A stretch of DNA of 40,611 nucleotides from Vibrio agarilyticus (GTDB taxonomy: Bacteria; Pseudomonadota; Gammaproteobacteria; Enterobacterales; Vibrionaceae): NCBI RefSeq assembly GCF_012641465.1, contig NZ_JABAIK010000027.1:1-40611 (forward strand), in the 5' to 3' direction. The position numbers and the translations under genes were made by a program. Below, piece after piece: positions 1 to 8,803 of this stretch; within the stretch, counting starts at the first letter, position 1, and the number at the start of each line of letters is the position of its first letter. The notes beneath the pieces were generated by a model. That model was not told the DNA's origin. It did not search any database and saw only the letters and a list, made by a program, of their open reading frames with translations.

Positions 1-62
1 ACTTGCATGTGTTAGGCCTGCCGCCAGCGTTCAATCTGAGCCATGATCAAACTCTTCAATTT
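1..62 (-). rRNA. rrs: 16S rRNA, 5' end only (partial)
   Basis: Read on the minus strand, the first 62 bases are the universally conserved start of bacterial 16S rRNA: AAATTGAAGAGTTTGATC followed by the 27F primer region and the GCTGGCGGCAGGCCTAACAC helix. The gene runs off the left edge of the window, so the rest of the rRNA operon lies outside. The 5' end is placed by analogy with E. coli 16S and could be off by a base or two. Confidence 0.97.
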
Positions 63-338
63 AAAGTTTTTGTGACTCAATGAATACTGATTCTATCTTT
101 CGATAGTGAATTGACTGTGCTCTTATTGGCTTTCACTTTTAAAAAAGTGAAACAAAACAGCTCAAGGCTGATTTCCAACTTGAATTGGTCACTCAGTTCA
201 TTGAAATCAATTTGAAGCCCCTCTTTATATAAGAGAAGTTTCTAATTGGATTATCATCAACGAGTGCCCACACAGATTGATAGGTTTATATTGTTAAAGA
301 GCTTGGCTTTGAATTTTAACCCTTCAAAGCGGATGAGG
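63..338 (-). other. rrn leader (precursor 16S spacer)
   Basis: This is transcribed leader between the rrn promoters and mature 16S. The part around 247-302 reads, on the minus strand, as the well-known Vibrio leader ending in an invariant GATGATAATCC block. It includes the boxA antitermination element. The remainder is AT-rich and would form the 5' half of the RNase III processing stem with sequence outside the window. Small ORFs here are not genes. Confidence 0.8.
292..302 (-). promoter_or_regulatory. boxA antitermination site of the rrn leader
   Basis: Minus strand GCTCTTTAACA matches the rrn boxA consensus (TGCTCTTTAACA in all but its first base). In rRNA operons it recruits NusB-NusE to prevent Rho-dependent termination. 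Its place downstream of both promoters and upstream of 16S is canonical. Confidence 0.85.
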
Positions 339-366
339 ATTTTAGCGATAAATAATTCAGTGTCAA
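339..366 (-). promoter_or_regulatory. rrn promoter P2 (sigma-70)
   Basis: On the minus strand a perfect -35 TTGACA (361-366) is followed after 16 bp by a -10 TAAAAT (339-344). It lies about 40 bp upstream of boxA and downstream of the stronger P1, as in the tandem P1-P2 arrangement of enteric rrn operons. Confidence 0.8.
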
Positions 367-452
367 ACACTATTTCAAATTATTTATCGAATCATTTATC
401 TCTCTTCCTTTCTAACGTAACCCGCTCGCGCTTGCCCCGTCAGTGAGGGCGC

Positions 453-480
453 ATTATAGGGAGAATCATTTGGCTGACAA
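453..480 (-). promoter_or_regulatory. rrn promoter P1 (sigma-70) with UP element and GC-rich discriminator
   Basis: On the minus strand the -35 is TTGTCA (475-480) and the -10 is a perfect TATAAT (453-458), with a 16-bp spacer. The bases after the -10 are GC-rich (GCGCCC), the discriminator typical of stringently controlled rRNA promoters. Immediately upstream, about 481-512, is an A/T tract that would serve as an UP element for the RNA polymerase alpha subunit. Confidence 0.85.
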
Positions 481-576
481 GTGTATTTTTTACTTTTTTT
501 GGAAAATAACGCTCAAGCGAACACCAAATAAACAGATCGCACAAATTATCAACACTCCTGGGCATTCTAAGATAAA

Positions 577-717
577 TATACCCAACCAACTTGGCGTTGC
601 AGGTGGGCAGAAAACAAGCAAGGCCTCTGGGTATGGGCAAGCTATGTGGCGAAGATTGTAAGAGATCCCTCTTACTCTGTAACGAAAAGCCATGCAGCTT
701 CAAGTGGAAAGGGGATA
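577..717. repeat. ERIC-family repeat, degenerate
   Basis: The element opens with TATACCCAACCAACTTGGCG and closes with CAAGTGGAAAGGGGATA, the characteristic ERIC ends, and keeps internal ERIC blocks (GTTGCAGGTGGGC, AAGGCCTCTG, CTATGTGGCGAAG). At about 141 bp it is longer than the 127-bp standard. The right half (CTGTAACGAAAAGCC) matches the decayed copy at 20069-20157, suggesting a shared variant. The whole stretch from 481 to 769 holds no gene I can support; ORFs across it are repeat-encoded noise. Confidence 0.65.
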
Positions 718-769
718 AATCCCCATTCAACGCTTTAATGCATCATATATGTTATACATCAGCGGCACC

Positions 770-1177
770 TTACCGTACTCGTTCGCAGTGCAACATCCAT
801 CGAATGCCAAATTTATCCTCAACTTTGCCAAAGCGCGCACCAAGCGCAGTATCGGCGAGTGGCACCATCACGTAGCCGCCTTTGCTTAATCGATCAAATA
901 GACGAGTTTGCAAATCTAGATCTGTCAAACTCAATGCTAATGAAACCGTATTCCCTTGACGCGCTTTTTGTGCCAGTCCATCACTCATCATTAATTTAAG
1001 GCCAAATGCTTCAAATTCTGCATGCATTACCCAATTGGGGTCGACTCCAGGAATCACCTGCGGTGCATCACGATAATATTGGATAGAGGTAATTTCACCA
1101 CCAAAGCAGGTTTGATAAAAATCCAATGCCGCTCGACCACGTCCAGAAAAAAAGAGATAAGGTGTCATTTGAAACAT
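770..1177 (-). CDS. VOC-superfamily (PhnB-like) protein
   Basis: This 135-residue protein has the single-repeat layout of PhnB-like members of the vicinal oxygen chelate fold. It begins with MTPYLFFSGRGRAALDFYQ, the usual first strand and helix, and ends with a D-x-FGIRW-type strand close to the family's DPFGHRW signature. No specific substrate can be assigned; PhnB-like proteins are mostly uncharacterised despite their name. The start at 1177 has GGAGGCG just upstream; an internal ATG three codons on is the alternative. It stands alone, with rrn sequence and repeats on both sides. A decayed MITE end sits about 40 bp upstream and may have supplied or disturbed its promoter. Confidence 0.85.
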   Translation of the reverse strand: MFQMTPYLFFSGRGRAALDFYQTCFGGEITSIQYYRDAPQVIPGVDPNWVMHAEFEAFGLKLMMSDGLAQKARQGNTVSLALSLTDLDLQTRLFDRLSKGGYVMVPLADTALGARFGKVEDKFGIRWMLHCERVR

Positions 1178-1217
1178 AATTTCGCCTCCATGCGATTGTT
1201 AAAAATTCGAGGCGTAA

Positions 1218-1262
1218 TATACCCACGTGACTTCAAGCTGCAGGATTCTGAGCCGCTCACTT
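1218..1262. repeat. left-end fragment of the TATACCC MITE-like element
   Basis: The sequence from TATACCC through GAGCCGCTCACT follows the left end of the complete elements at 1474 and 30114 with a handful of mismatches, then similarity stops. No matching right end follows, so it is a relic. The remainder of 1263-1387 is AT-rich and holds nothing I recognise. Confidence 0.6.
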
Positions 1263-1387
1263 GCTTTAACATGAGTATACAAAACGCCATAATTAACATA
1301 TTAGCAACAATTGCATTTCAATTAAATGTCACATCAACGTATTGCCAAATCTTTATCTCCCTTGACTTTCTTTACCGCTATCTTCAC

Positions 1388-1792
1388 CTACATCCGTTCT
1401 GCTTGAAGTTGCATGGGTGTTGGCTGCCTTTCACAAACCCCATTATGTCGTTCATCTATATTCGTGAAGTGCTTATACCCAAGTGACTTCAAGATACTGG
1501 ATTCAGAGCCAGCTCTCTGAGCTGAGAGCAAGGCAAACAATGCAACGAAATAGAGAGTCTATTTTCAAGTTGTTTAACATCGCTATCGGTTCAATGATTG
1601 GCTCCCAAGGGGCGAGCTGTCTTGGCTCGTCAGCTTTGTTGAAGATTTTCGATTGAGAACCACTCAATCTTCAAATCCTCGCCTCACTGACAAACCAAGT
1701 CATTCTCGCTGAACCATGCATCTTGAGGTTACTTGGGTATATAGGCTTTGTTCGTTTAAAGCCTATAAGCAACTCGGCGTGGTTTGGATATA
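1388..1792. repeat. ERIC-family repeat, split by an inserted MITE-like element
   Basis: The blocks 1388-1473 and 1742-1792 together form one reverse-oriented ERIC. The left block (TGCTTGAAGTTGCA, GGTGTTGGCTGCC, TCACAAACCCCAT, ATCTATATTCGTGAAGTGCT) and the right block (GGCTTTGTTCG, then GTGGTTTGGATATA) align in order with the reverse complements of the ERICs at 22616 and 27562. The GAAGTGCT motif matches the insertion variant at 27562. The join is interrupted precisely by the element at 1474-1741, bounded by TA on each side. Confidence 0.7.
1474..1741. mobile_element. MITE-like element, full copy 1 (268 bp)
   Basis: The ends are near-perfect terminal inverted repeats of about 24 bp, TATACCCAAGTGAC... 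and ...GTTACTTGGGTATA. The sequence is nearly the same as 30114-30395 along its whole length apart from one internal segment. It has no ORF of note and contains internal palindromes, such as GATTGAG/CTCAATC near the right part. It appears to have inserted at a TA inside an older ERIC. These are features of a non-autonomous miniature inverted-repeat element; no transposase is in the window. Confidence 0.75.
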
Positions 1793-1824
1793 AACCTTGT
1801 TGAGATATTGAAACAGTCATTATT

Positions 1825-1836
1825 GAAAGCGCTTTC
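1825..1836. promoter_or_regulatory. palindrome GAAAGCGCTTTC, possible LacI-family operator
   Basis: A perfect 12-bp palindrome centred on CG lies about 170 bp upstream of the glucanase start. LacI-family sugar regulators typically bind palindromes with a central CG of this kind. No regulator gene is nearby, so the assignment is inference from shape and position only. Confidence 0.4.
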
Positions 1837-2006
1837 ATTTTCGTGACCCAATTCAAGTCTTTTATCATTAGAGCTATACGAATTCTGATTTCTTGGTTTT
1901 AATCAGCCTTAATTAGACAACGTACTTCACCATAAAACGCCCTCCTAAAAAAACAGGACTGAGTTTTGAAGTATTGATTTCACACTTTAATGAAGAATTT
2001 AACTAT

Positions 2007-3908
2007 ATGAAATCATTTAAATTAAAGACCACAGCACTGCTTGGTTTCGCAATGGCAATTGCTGGATGCGGCGATGAAATTATTGGTGAACCCTCAAATC
2101 CTGGTGTTGGCCCAACGCCACCACCCTCGGTGGAACTGGCTCCTCAGCCACAAGCAGCTAATGCACCAAAATCTGCTAATGGTGACGTATTACTGGGCAA
2201 TCCTGAATATAAAGCGGTTTCTTATGGCGCTTGGCGCACCAATGCGCGCATCGATGGTGCGACAGTGCCTTCAGTAGAACAGCAAAAAGAAGATATGAAG
2301 ATTTTGTCTGCTTTGGGCATCAAAGTCATTCGTACCTATAACACTCAAGGTTACACAGGCCTCGATGGAAAAACGGAAGCGCAAAACCTACTGCAAGCAA
2401 TCAGTGAGTTGAAACAAGACGATCCATCTTTTGAAATGTACGTCATACTTGGGATCTGGATTGACGCGTTAAACTCATGGAGTGATAAAACGCCAGATGC
2501 AACGCAAAATAACCCTGTGAACTATGATGAAGTCGCAGCGGCAAAAGAACTTGCGTTAGCATACCCTGACATTATTAAAGTTATCGCCGTTGGTAACGAA
2601 GCCATGGTGGAATGGGCGCCCTATCACGTAACGCCAAAAGTGATTCTAGAGCATGTTAACGATCTGCAAAGCTGGAAGAAAAACGCAGACACCACTAAAG
2701 ATATTTGGATCACCACATCAGAAAACCACGCGGTTTGGGCAGGTCTTGATGGCAATGGTAACTATGAAGAGCAAGCGTACCTTAAACAGTTGATCAAAGC
2801 TGTCGATTACGTCTCGCTGCATACTTACGCGCACCATGACACACTGCATAGTCCAACGTTCAAAGAAGAGTGGAAGATTCCGGTTAGCCAGCAGCATTTA
2901 TCAAAAGAAGAACAAATTGATTACTCAATGGATATTGTGCATGACTACACCGTGTCACAAATCCAAGTAGCGCAAGCGTTCATCAATAATATCGACCCAA
3001 CCAAACAGATCCACATTGGTGAGACTGGCTGGTCAACCATCTCAACAGACGGTTATGGCGCGGGCGGTACTCAAGCGGCGGATGAATACAAGCAAAAAAT
3101 CTTCCACGATAACATGCGTGACTTCTCAAATGATTTTGGCGCGTCACTGTTTTACTTCCAAGCCTTTGATGAGCCATGGAAAGGTGACACTAGTAATGTT
3201 AATCACTCAGAGCAACACTTTGGTCTGATTGATATCAACTGTAATGTCAAGCATCTAGAGTGGAACAGCGTTACTAAGCTAAACAAGCTTGGCTTGACTC
3301 GCGACTGTCCAACGGGTGCTTTTACAGCCAGCTTTGGCGGCGATCTACCAACATTGATGGAATCGGTATTAACGCCTCCTCACGTGGCTGAGGTTGCGCC
3401 ACCACCAGAAGGTACTTTTGAAGTTCTCGGTGATACGCTGTTTGATGGCGCTCAAGCATTTGGCTGGGAAACCCCAATTACTGCGTGGGCTGGTGTGGAT
3501 AACGCAACGGGTATTTTGACGGTTGCCACTCTGCCAGATGGCGCGAAAGAGTGGGGCTGGGGCATTGGTGTTGCCAACCCATCACAAAACATTGACCTCA
3601 CTGGTTACACAAAACTGACCTTTAAGGTTCGCGGCGTCGTTAGTGATGAGAGTGTTATGGCTGAGTTCCCATTCTTTGTTGGGTTCCAATCAACCGCGGG
3701 CAACCATTGGATTAAATTCAATACCGGTGACTATACATTGAATGGCTCATGGCAAACCGTTACGGTCAACGTTAACAACTTCTCAGGTAAGCCTACGATG
3801 AATGATGTTAACACGCCATTCTCAGTATCGAGCATTGATGAAGTTTGGGATCCAAGCAAACTGACTAAGAGTAACATCGAATTCAAAGAGATCGCTTGGC
3901 TAAAATAA
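2007..3908 (+). CDS. lipoprotein GH17 beta-1,3-glucanase with C-terminal accessory domain
   Basis: This 633-residue protein likely cleaves beta-1,3-glucans such as laminarin at the cell surface or in the periplasm. It begins MKSFKLKTTALLGFAMAIAGC, a lipoprotein signal with the lipobox cysteine at residue 21, followed by a proline-rich linker. The catalytic domain (about 50-440) has the GH17 hallmarks: VGNE with the presumed acid/base Glu198 and HIGETGW with the presumed nucleophile Glu339. Residues from about 467 to the end form a separate beta-rich domain with the look of a carbohydrate-binding module. The ATG at 2007 is chosen because the signal peptide starts there; an upstream TTG at 1974 would bury it. 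It is a single-gene unit with a possible LacI-type operator upstream and a terminator downstream. The exact glucan and exo/endo mode cannot be read from sequence. Confidence 0.88.
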   Translation: MKSFKLKTTALLGFAMAIAGCGDEIIGEPSNPGVGPTPPPSVELAPQPQAANAPKSANGDVLLGNPEYKAVSYGAWRTNARIDGATVPSVEQQKEDMKILSALGIKVIRTYNTQGYTGLDGKTEAQNLLQAISELKQDDPSFEMYVILGIWIDALNSWSDKTPDATQNNPVNYDEVAAAKELALAYPDIIKVIAVGNEAMVEWAPYHVTPKVILEHVNDLQSWKKNADTTKDIWITTSENHAVWAGLDGNGNYEEQAYLKQLIKAVDYVSLHTYAHHDTLHSPTFKEEWKIPVSQQHLSKEEQIDYSMDIVHDYTVSQIQVAQAFINNIDPTKQIHIGETGWSTISTDGYGAGGTQAADEYKQKIFHDNMRDFSNDFGASLFYFQAFDEPWKGDTSNVNHSEQHFGLIDINCNVKHLEWNSVTKLNKLGLTRDCPTGAFTASFGGDLPTLMESVLTPPHVAEVAPPPEGTFEVLGDTLFDGAQAFGWETPITAWAGVDNATGILTVATLPDGAKEWGWGIGVANPSQNIDLTGYTKLTFKVRGVVSDESVMAEFPFFVGFQSTAGNHWIKFNTGDYTLNGSWQTVTVNVNNFSGKPTMNDVNTPFSVSSIDEVWDPSKLTKSNIEFKEIAWLK

Positions 3909-3947
3909 GCGCTATGATTTTCGACTTGATGTAACAAGTTAGAATAT

Positions 3948-3980
3948 AAAAAGGCGACAACCTCGGTTATCGCCTTTTTT
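3948..3980. terminator. bidirectional intrinsic terminator
   Basis: The stem AAAAAGGCGA / TCGCCTTTTTT encloses a 12-base loop and has A and T tracts on either side. It sits between the convergent glucanase (plus) and ureG (minus) and can serve both. Confidence 0.9.
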
Positions 3981-3991
3981 GTTTGTCTGTA

Positions 3992-4618
3992 TCAGGCCGA
4001 TTTTAACGTCAGCATTCCTTGCGTCACGATAAAATCGATGATGGTATCAAGCCCCTGCCCTTGTTTTAGGTTGGTAAACACAAACGGTTTGTTAGGACGC
4101 ATACGTAACGTATCTTGCTCCATCACCTCAAGTGAGGCTCCAACATAAGGCGCTAGATCGATTTTATTGATGATGAGCAGATCAGAACGCGTGATCCCAG
4201 GACCACCTTTACGAGGAATTTTCTCTCCTTCGGCCACATCAATGACATAAATTGTCAAATCAGCCAATTCGGGACTGAATGTGGCACTTAAGTTATCACC
4301 GCCACTTTCGACAAACACCACATCAAGATTTTTATGCCGCTGCGCAAGCTCTTCCACCGCCGCCAGATTCATTGATGCATCTTCACGAATTGCCGTATGC
4401 GGGCAGCCCCCCGTCTCAACACCAATAATTCTATCCGGTTCTAAGGCTTCAGCTCGAGTCAGTATTTTGGCGTCTTCTTGAGTGTAAATATCATTCGTCA
4501 CCACCGCGATATTGAGCTTGTCACGAATGGACTTACACAACACCTCAAGTAGGGCGGTTTTTCCTGAACCGACAGGACCGCCAATACCAATACGTAGTGG
4601 CTGTTTATAGTCTTCCAT
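3992..4618 (-). CDS. ureG: urease accessory GTPase UreG
   Basis: UreG is a SIMIBI GTPase that, with UreF, UreD and UreE, delivers nickel to the urease active site. The 208-residue length is standard. The P-loop GGPVGSGKT covers residues 13-21 and the nickel-binding CPH motif residues 72-74 ([10 protein letters not shown]). The later ESGGDNL and NKIDLAP motifs are also intact. It is the last gene of the urease block, 68 bp after ureF, and ends just before a terminator shared with the convergent glucanase gene. The ATG at 4618 is preceded by AAAAGGAATG. Confidence 0.97.
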   Translation of the reverse strand: MEDYKQPLRIGIGGPVGSGKTALLEVLCKSIRDKLNIAVVTNDIYTQEDAKILTRAEALEPDRIIGVETGGCPHTAIREDASMNLAAVEELAQRHKNLDVVFVESGGDNLSATFSPELADLTIYVIDVAEGEKIPRKGGPGITRSDLLIINKIDLAPYVGASLEVMEQDTLRMRPNKPFVFTNLKQGQGLDTIIDFIVTQGMLTLKSA

Positions 4619-4686
4619 GTGTCATTCCTTTTATTCTTACTTGACGTATCAGCCATATATGCCAAACGTTATTTTTAATCATGCAA

Positions 4687-5466
4687 TCAAGAGCGAAATA
4701 AGCGCGTGTATTGCGTTTCGTGTAATGCACTGGCCAGAGCCACAGAAGGCGAGAAACTGCCCACCATCCAATCTTCGACCAGGCTAGCGCGCTCAATAAA
4801 CTGAGGAAAATGCTCACTGACTTTCAACAGTGCAAGCTGACCATCGGTCTGCCCAAGAGGAATTAACTTCACGCCAGCAGTGACCATGTTTTCTAACCAA
4901 CTCCAAAGATACCCCTGCTTTAGCTCGCTTAAAGGAATGTTCCAATGATGCGCTGCAAGTGCGAAACCTAAGAGTTGGTTCGGTGGACAATTCAATGTGG
5001 TCACTGGTGTCACATCCATAGCCAATTGCTTTAACAAAGTATTCAGCGCTAACCCTCGCTGACGCTCTTCTGCGCGCAATTCACTGGTTTCTCGGCTTGC
5101 GTAAAGATAATCGCTCCAATATTCCAACTCTTCACGACTGAGCTCACTCAGTGGGCGATTCTCCAATGCCCAGTAAAAACGCTCTAAAATGGGCAACTCC
5201 AAGGTTGCCACACTGCTCCCCAGTACATACACCAACCACTCTTCAAGCTCGGTTCGATTGGTTATCCACTGCGCTTCAACGGCATACTCCACCCCTTGTG
5301 AATAGGTAAATCCACCAATGGGCAATGAAGGGCTGATCAGTTGAAATAACCGATATATCGACACCTGACTTCCAGCGCCCTCACCACTTAAGCTGTCGGT
5401 GAGGTTTACGCTGTTTGCGCTTGGCTTTGCGAGCTTAGGTTTCGTCATTTGGGATTTTTGTGTCAC
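4687..5466 (-). CDS. ureF: urease accessory protein UreF
   Basis: UreF is the all-helical accessory protein that bridges UreD-urease to UreG and gates nickel insertion. The protein is about 259 residues. After a non-conserved N-terminal stretch of about 36 residues comes the family signature LFQLISPSLPIGGFTYSQGVE, and the C-terminus carries the usual PSVALASALHETQYTRLF tail. Two GTG codons in tandem (5469 and 5466) follow AGGAG; the second has the better spacing, so I use 5466. An ATG at 5448 is the other possibility. The N-terminal extension is longer than in compact UreF proteins and may be partly untranslated. Confidence 0.93.
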   Translation of the reverse strand: MTQKSQMTKPKLAKPSANSVNLTDSLSGEGAGSQVSIYRLFQLISPSLPIGGFTYSQGVEYAVEAQWITNRTELEEWLVYVLGSSVATLELPILERFYWALENRPLSELSREELEYWSDYLYASRETSELRAEERQRGLALNTLLKQLAMDVTPVTTLNCPPNQLLGFALAAHHWNIPLSELKQGYLWSWLENMVTAGVKLIPLGQTDGQLALLKVSEHFPQFIERASLVEDWMVGSFSPSVALASALHETQYTRLFRS

Positions 5467-5505
5467 CACTTGCTCCTATGAGATGGTTTAGGGCAAACAT
5501 GACAG

Positions 5506-6114
5506 CTATGCCAATAAAGCCAGCGAACTCAACGCTGAAATCCCCCATGCCCACCAGAGCGTGCGAGCAAATGTAAAAAGGGTTGCACCAGAGGCCATTA
5601 ATAGCGCTGCGGTTACCATCATGCCAAAGCCAAACTGCGTGACAGATCCAGACGCTTCAACGCCGTGCGCGTAGCCATGGAAAAAGAGTAAAAACGTCGG
5701 AGCCCCAACCAAAGCAATATCTGCCATCTTGCTCTGCCACCCTTTTTTTAACGAGGTGACACGGTTAGGCAGCGCAATAACCCACAAACAAAGGCTTGCA
5801 ACCACAAGTGAGCCGATAATCATGGGCTCGACCAGCGAGATGGCCCCAAAATGCTGGCCGCTAATTAGCCCAGACAGCAGCGCCAGCAGCCCAAACGCGG
5901 CAATAATTAATTTATGAGAAAACCGCGTCGCGACAGCGGCCAGAACTAAACCAAATGAGACCAAGGCAATCAAATGGTCGGTGCCGGTTAATGAATGCAG
6001 TGCTCCTGCCATCCACGAATGGGTATCATGGCCTGGATGAGCCATGGCTAGCGATGGTGCGAGTGCGCATGCACCCACAATAAGTGAAGCCAAACTGCGT
6101 TTTTTTGTTGTCAT
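5506..6114 (-). CDS. ureJ: HupE/UreJ-type nickel permease
   Basis: This 202-residue membrane protein belongs to the HupE/UreJ family, proposed nickel transporters found in urease and hydrogenase clusters. The sequence shows an N-terminal signal ending AMA, then HPGHDTH with the conserved metal-binding histidines. About six hydrophobic helices follow, including LTGTDHLIALVSFG and HGYAHGVEA, both family motifs. It sits inside the urease block between ureE and ureF, which supports a nickel-supply role. The ATG at 6114 is preceded by AAGGAG. Nickel specificity is inferred from family and context. Confidence 0.92.
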   Translation of the reverse strand: MTTKKRSLASLIVGACALAPSLAMAHPGHDTHSWMAGALHSLTGTDHLIALVSFGLVLAAVATRFSHKLIIAAFGLLALLSGLISGQHFGAISLVEPMIIGSLVVASLCLWVIALPNRVTSLKKGWQSKMADIALVGAPTFLLFFHGYAHGVEASGSVTQFGFGMMVTAALLMASGATLFTFARTLWWAWGISALSSLALLA

Positions 6115-6137
6115 TGCTTACTCCTTGCAACTTTTGT

Positions 6138-6172
6138 TATACCCAAACAACTTGACGTAGTTTGGGCATATT
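6138..6172. repeat. hairpin built from an ERIC-like end, between ureE and ureJ
   Basis: TATACCCAAACAACTTGACG, identical to the start of an ERIC, is followed at once by GTTTGGG that pairs with CCCAAAC. The result is a 7-bp stem with an 11-base loop in the 86-bp gap between ureE and ureJ. No run of U follows, so it is more likely a repeat relic or an mRNA processing structure than a terminator. Confidence 0.5.
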
Positions 6173-6200
6173 TTATTGGTGTGAACATCGCACCAAGTGA

Positions 6201-6650
6201 TTAGTGGTGATGATGGCCACCTGAGCGACCACCATAAGCGCCGGCTTCGGGCTCAAAAGGCGCCAGCTCAGCGGTGACCTTGGCACCAAGACCTGTCACC
6301 ATGTCATCCAACACATGATCGTGCTGATAACGGACCCAACCTTGAGCGACCTGCAATGGCACGTGACGGTTCCCCAAATGGTAAGCAACGCGAGTCAATA
6401 GCCATGGGTCGTCACAATAGATGGTTGAGACTTGTTCGGGCGCGGCCTTGATTTCAATCACGAGACCACAACGACTTTGCAACTGCTCGCCGCCTCGCAA
6501 CGTGATGCCGCGCGTCAAAAACAGCCCCGCGTCTCGCCCATCATCAAGCTGTACTTTTAAGCGGCTCTTAATGCGACTCTCTATTGGCAGGCTGAGATAA
6601 CCATCTGGTGACTCGCTTCGTTTATGATTGTGTTCCGTTAGTTCAATCAT
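6201..6650 (-). CDS. ureE: urease nickel metallochaperone UreE
   Basis: UreE binds Ni(II) and passes it to UreG during urease maturation. The 149-residue protein has an N-terminal peptide-binding-like domain (LRGGEQL region) and a C-terminal metal-binding domain with AYHLGNRHVPLQV, which carries the conserved dimer-interface histidine. It ends in a short His-rich tail, GGRSGGHHHH, shorter than the long histidine tails of Klebsiella-type UreE. The ATG at 6650 gives a natural N-terminus. The gene follows ureC closely and precedes the nickel permease. Confidence 0.95.
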   Translation of the reverse strand: MIELTEHNHKRSESPDGYLSLPIESRIKSRLKVQLDDGRDAGLFLTRGITLRGGEQLQSRCGLVIEIKAAPEQVSTIYCDDPWLLTRVAYHLGNRHVPLQVAQGWVRYQHDHVLDDMVTGLGAKVTAELAPFEPEAGAYGGRSGGHHHH

Positions 6651-6684
6651 GACTCAACATCCTAGATACAATGCGCGGCGCGCG

Positions 6685-8388
6685 TTAAAAAAGAAAATAG
6701 CGCTGCGCCATAGGCAGCTCTTTTGCTGGCTCACAAGAAAGCACCATACCATCGGCGCTCACTTGGTAAGTTTGCGAATCAACCTCAATGGTTGGCATCC
6801 AATCATTGAGCTTCATATCGGCCTTAGATATGTTGCGACAATCTCGCACGACACCAATCAAACTTTTTAGCTGTAGTTGTTCATCGAGTTTGTCGGCTTT
6901 GGCTTTTTGAGAAATAAACAGCATCGAGGTGCGCTGACACGCACGGCCATAACTGCCAAACATCGGTCGGTAATGCACTGGCTGAGGCGTTGGAATCGAA
7001 GCATTTGGATCGCCCATCGGCGCCATTGCAATCATGCCTCCTTTTAAGACCACACTGGGTTTCACACCAAAAAAGGCCGGTTTCCACAAAACCAAGTCAG
7101 CCAATTTACCCACTTCTATCGACCCAATTTCATGAGCCATACCGTGTGTAATGGCAGGGTTTATCGTGTATTTGGCGATATAACGGCGCAGACGAAAATT
7201 ATCACTGCGCTCACTGTCTTCTGCCAGTGGGCCACGCTGGACCTTCATTTTGTGCGCGGTTTGCCAAGTGCGTGTGATCACCTCACCCACGCGCCCCATG
7301 GCTTGTGAGTCAGAGGCAATCATCGAAAACGCACCGAGATCGTGCAAAATATCCTCGGCCGCAATGGTTTCACGACGAATACGCGATTCAGCAAACGCGA
7401 CATCTTCGGCAATCGAAGGGGATAAATGGTGACACACCATCAACATATCGAGATGTTCATCAACGGTATTTATCGTGTAAGGACGTGTCGGATTGGTCGA
7501 TGAAGGCAGCACGTTCGCCACACCTGCTGCACGAATAATGTCCGGTGCGTGACCACCGCCTGCGCCTTCGGTGTGGTAAGTGTGGATCACGCGATCGCCA
7601 ATCGCTTCAAGCGTGGACTCAACAAAACCGGACTCATTTAAGGTGTCGGTATGGATGGCGACCTGCACGTCCATTTCATCCGCCACTTGCAAACAAGTAT
7701 CAATCGATGCTGGAGTGGTGCCCCAATCTTCATGAAGTTTCAACCCCACCGCTCCAGCGGCGACCTGCTCACGTAATGCATCGGGCTGGCTCGCGTTCCC
7801 CTTGCCTAATAGACCAAAATTCATCGGCAATTCATCGAGAGCTTCGAGCATGCGATGCAGATTCCACGGCCCGGGTGTACATGTGGTAGCGTTAGTTCCG
7901 GTATTTGGCCCAGTGCCTCCACCAATCATGGTCGTCACGCCAGAAGCCAATGCCTCTTCAACTTGCTGTGGGCAAATAAAATGGATATGGGAATCGATTC
8001 CTCCTGCGGTCAAAATCGCCCCTTCACCGGCGAGCACTTCCGTACCAGGGCCAATGATGATATCAACGCCAGGCTGAACATCGGGGTTGCCCGCTTTACC
8101 AATCGCTTGAATGCGACCTTCCTTGATTGCGACGTCACCTTTTACAACGCCCCAATAATCTAAAATGACAGCGTTAGTAATGACCAAGTCTGGTGTTTGC
8201 GCGCCGGAGCATTGACTTTGCCCCATACCATCGCGAATGACTTTGCCACCACCAAATTTCACTTCATCGCCGTAAACGGTGTAATCGTGCTCAACCTCAA
8301 GCCACAATTCGGTATCCGCCAGTCGCATCCGATCCCCCACCGTGGGGCCAAACATTTCAGCGTATGCCTGTCTAGAAATGGTCGCCAT
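6685..8388 (-). CDS. ureC: urease alpha subunit UreC
   Basis: UreC is the catalytic subunit of the nickel enzyme that hydrolyses urea to ammonia and carbamate in the cytoplasm. At 567 residues it has exactly the length of the Klebsiella enzyme, and every active-site residue falls at the same number. Nickel ligands are His134, His136, His246, His272 and Asp360, Lys217 is the carbamylated lysine, and His219 is the substrate-binding histidine. The mobile flap is [20 protein letters not shown] with Cys319 and His320. The enzyme should be active. It starts at ATG 8388, 33 bp after ureB, in the order ureD-A-B-C. Confidence 0.99.
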   Translation of the reverse strand: MATISRQAYAEMFGPTVGDRMRLADTELWLEVEHDYTVYGDEVKFGGGKVIRDGMGQSQCSGAQTPDLVITNAVILDYWGVVKGDVAIKEGRIQAIGKAGNPDVQPGVDIIIGPGTEVLAGEGAILTAGGIDSHIHFICPQQVEEALASGVTTMIGGGTGPNTGTNATTCTPGPWNLHRMLEALDELPMNFGLLGKGNASQPDALREQVAAGAVGLKLHEDWGTTPASIDTCLQVADEMDVQVAIHTDTLNESGFVESTLEAIGDRVIHTYHTEGAGGGHAPDIIRAAGVANVLPSSTNPTRPYTINTVDEHLDMLMVCHHLSPSIAEDVAFAESRIRRETIAAEDILHDLGAFSMIASDSQAMGRVGEVITRTWQTAHKMKVQRGPLAEDSERSDNFRLRRYIAKYTINPAITHGMAHEIGSIEVGKLADLVLWKPAFFGVKPSVVLKGGMIAMAPMGDPNASIPTPQPVHYRPMFGSYGRACQRTSMLFISQKAKADKLDEQLQLKSLIGVVRDCRNISKADMKLNDWMPTIEVDSQTYQVSADGMVLSCEPAKELPMAQRYFLF

Positions 8389-8421
8389 TATTAAATCCTT
8401 TTAATCTATTTCTTTGTCGGT

Positions 8422-8766
8422 TTACGACTCAAATACCTTGCCCATAACCTCGCCACGAAAGCCATACACTTCCTGCTTTCCTGCGTAACGCACCAGCTCA
8501 ACGGTCCGCGATTGTCCCGGCTCAAAACGGGTCGCAGTGCCTGCTGGAATATTGAGACGAAAGCCTCGTGCTTTTTCGCGCTCAAAATGCAATGACGGAT
8601 TCACTTCGTAAAAATGGTAATGCGAGCCGATTTGAACCGGACGATCACCCACATTTTTCACGCTGACTTGGCAGGTGTCGCGCCCCACATTGAGCGCAAT
8701 ATCGCCCGCGGCAGTTTCTATTTGCCCGGGCGCCCAATGAGCTTGATTCGCTTTTGAATTGGCCAT
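8422..8766 (-). CDS. ureB: urease beta subunit UreB
   Basis: UreB is the small structural beta subunit of three-subunit bacterial ureases. It carries the expected [34 protein letters not shown] and [16 protein letters not shown] blocks. I place the start at ATG 8766, giving 114 residues. A TTG at 8811 would extend it by 15 residues into ureA but has no support. An AGGAG lies 11 bp upstream of the chosen ATG, a rather long gap. The C-terminus [13 protein letters not shown] is slightly shorter than in some species. It lies between ureA and ureC in the standard order. Confidence 0.97.
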   Translation of the reverse strand: MANSKANQAHWAPGQIETAAGDIALNVGRDTCQVSVKNVGDRPVQIGSHYHFYEVNPSLHFEREKARGFRLNIPAGTATRFEPGQSRTVELVRYAGKQEVYGFRGEVMGKVFES

Positions 8767-8803
8767 TTTGTGTCTCACTCCTTGAGTTAAACGCTTCCTT
8801 GAA

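Noticed and set aside
440-875. Overlapping ORFs of 60-96 codons on both strands
   Set aside because: They lie across the rrn promoter region and an ERIC repeat or shadow the VOC gene; no ribosome-binding site or recognisable protein.
1022-1486. 154-codon plus-strand ORF
   Set aside because: It runs antisense to the VOC gene and then into repeat relics; the translation looks like no protein family and its end is the MITE boundary.
7250-8394. Several plus-strand ORFs of 60-114 codons
   Set aside because: They are antisense shadows of ureC, a conserved gene with all active-site residues intact.
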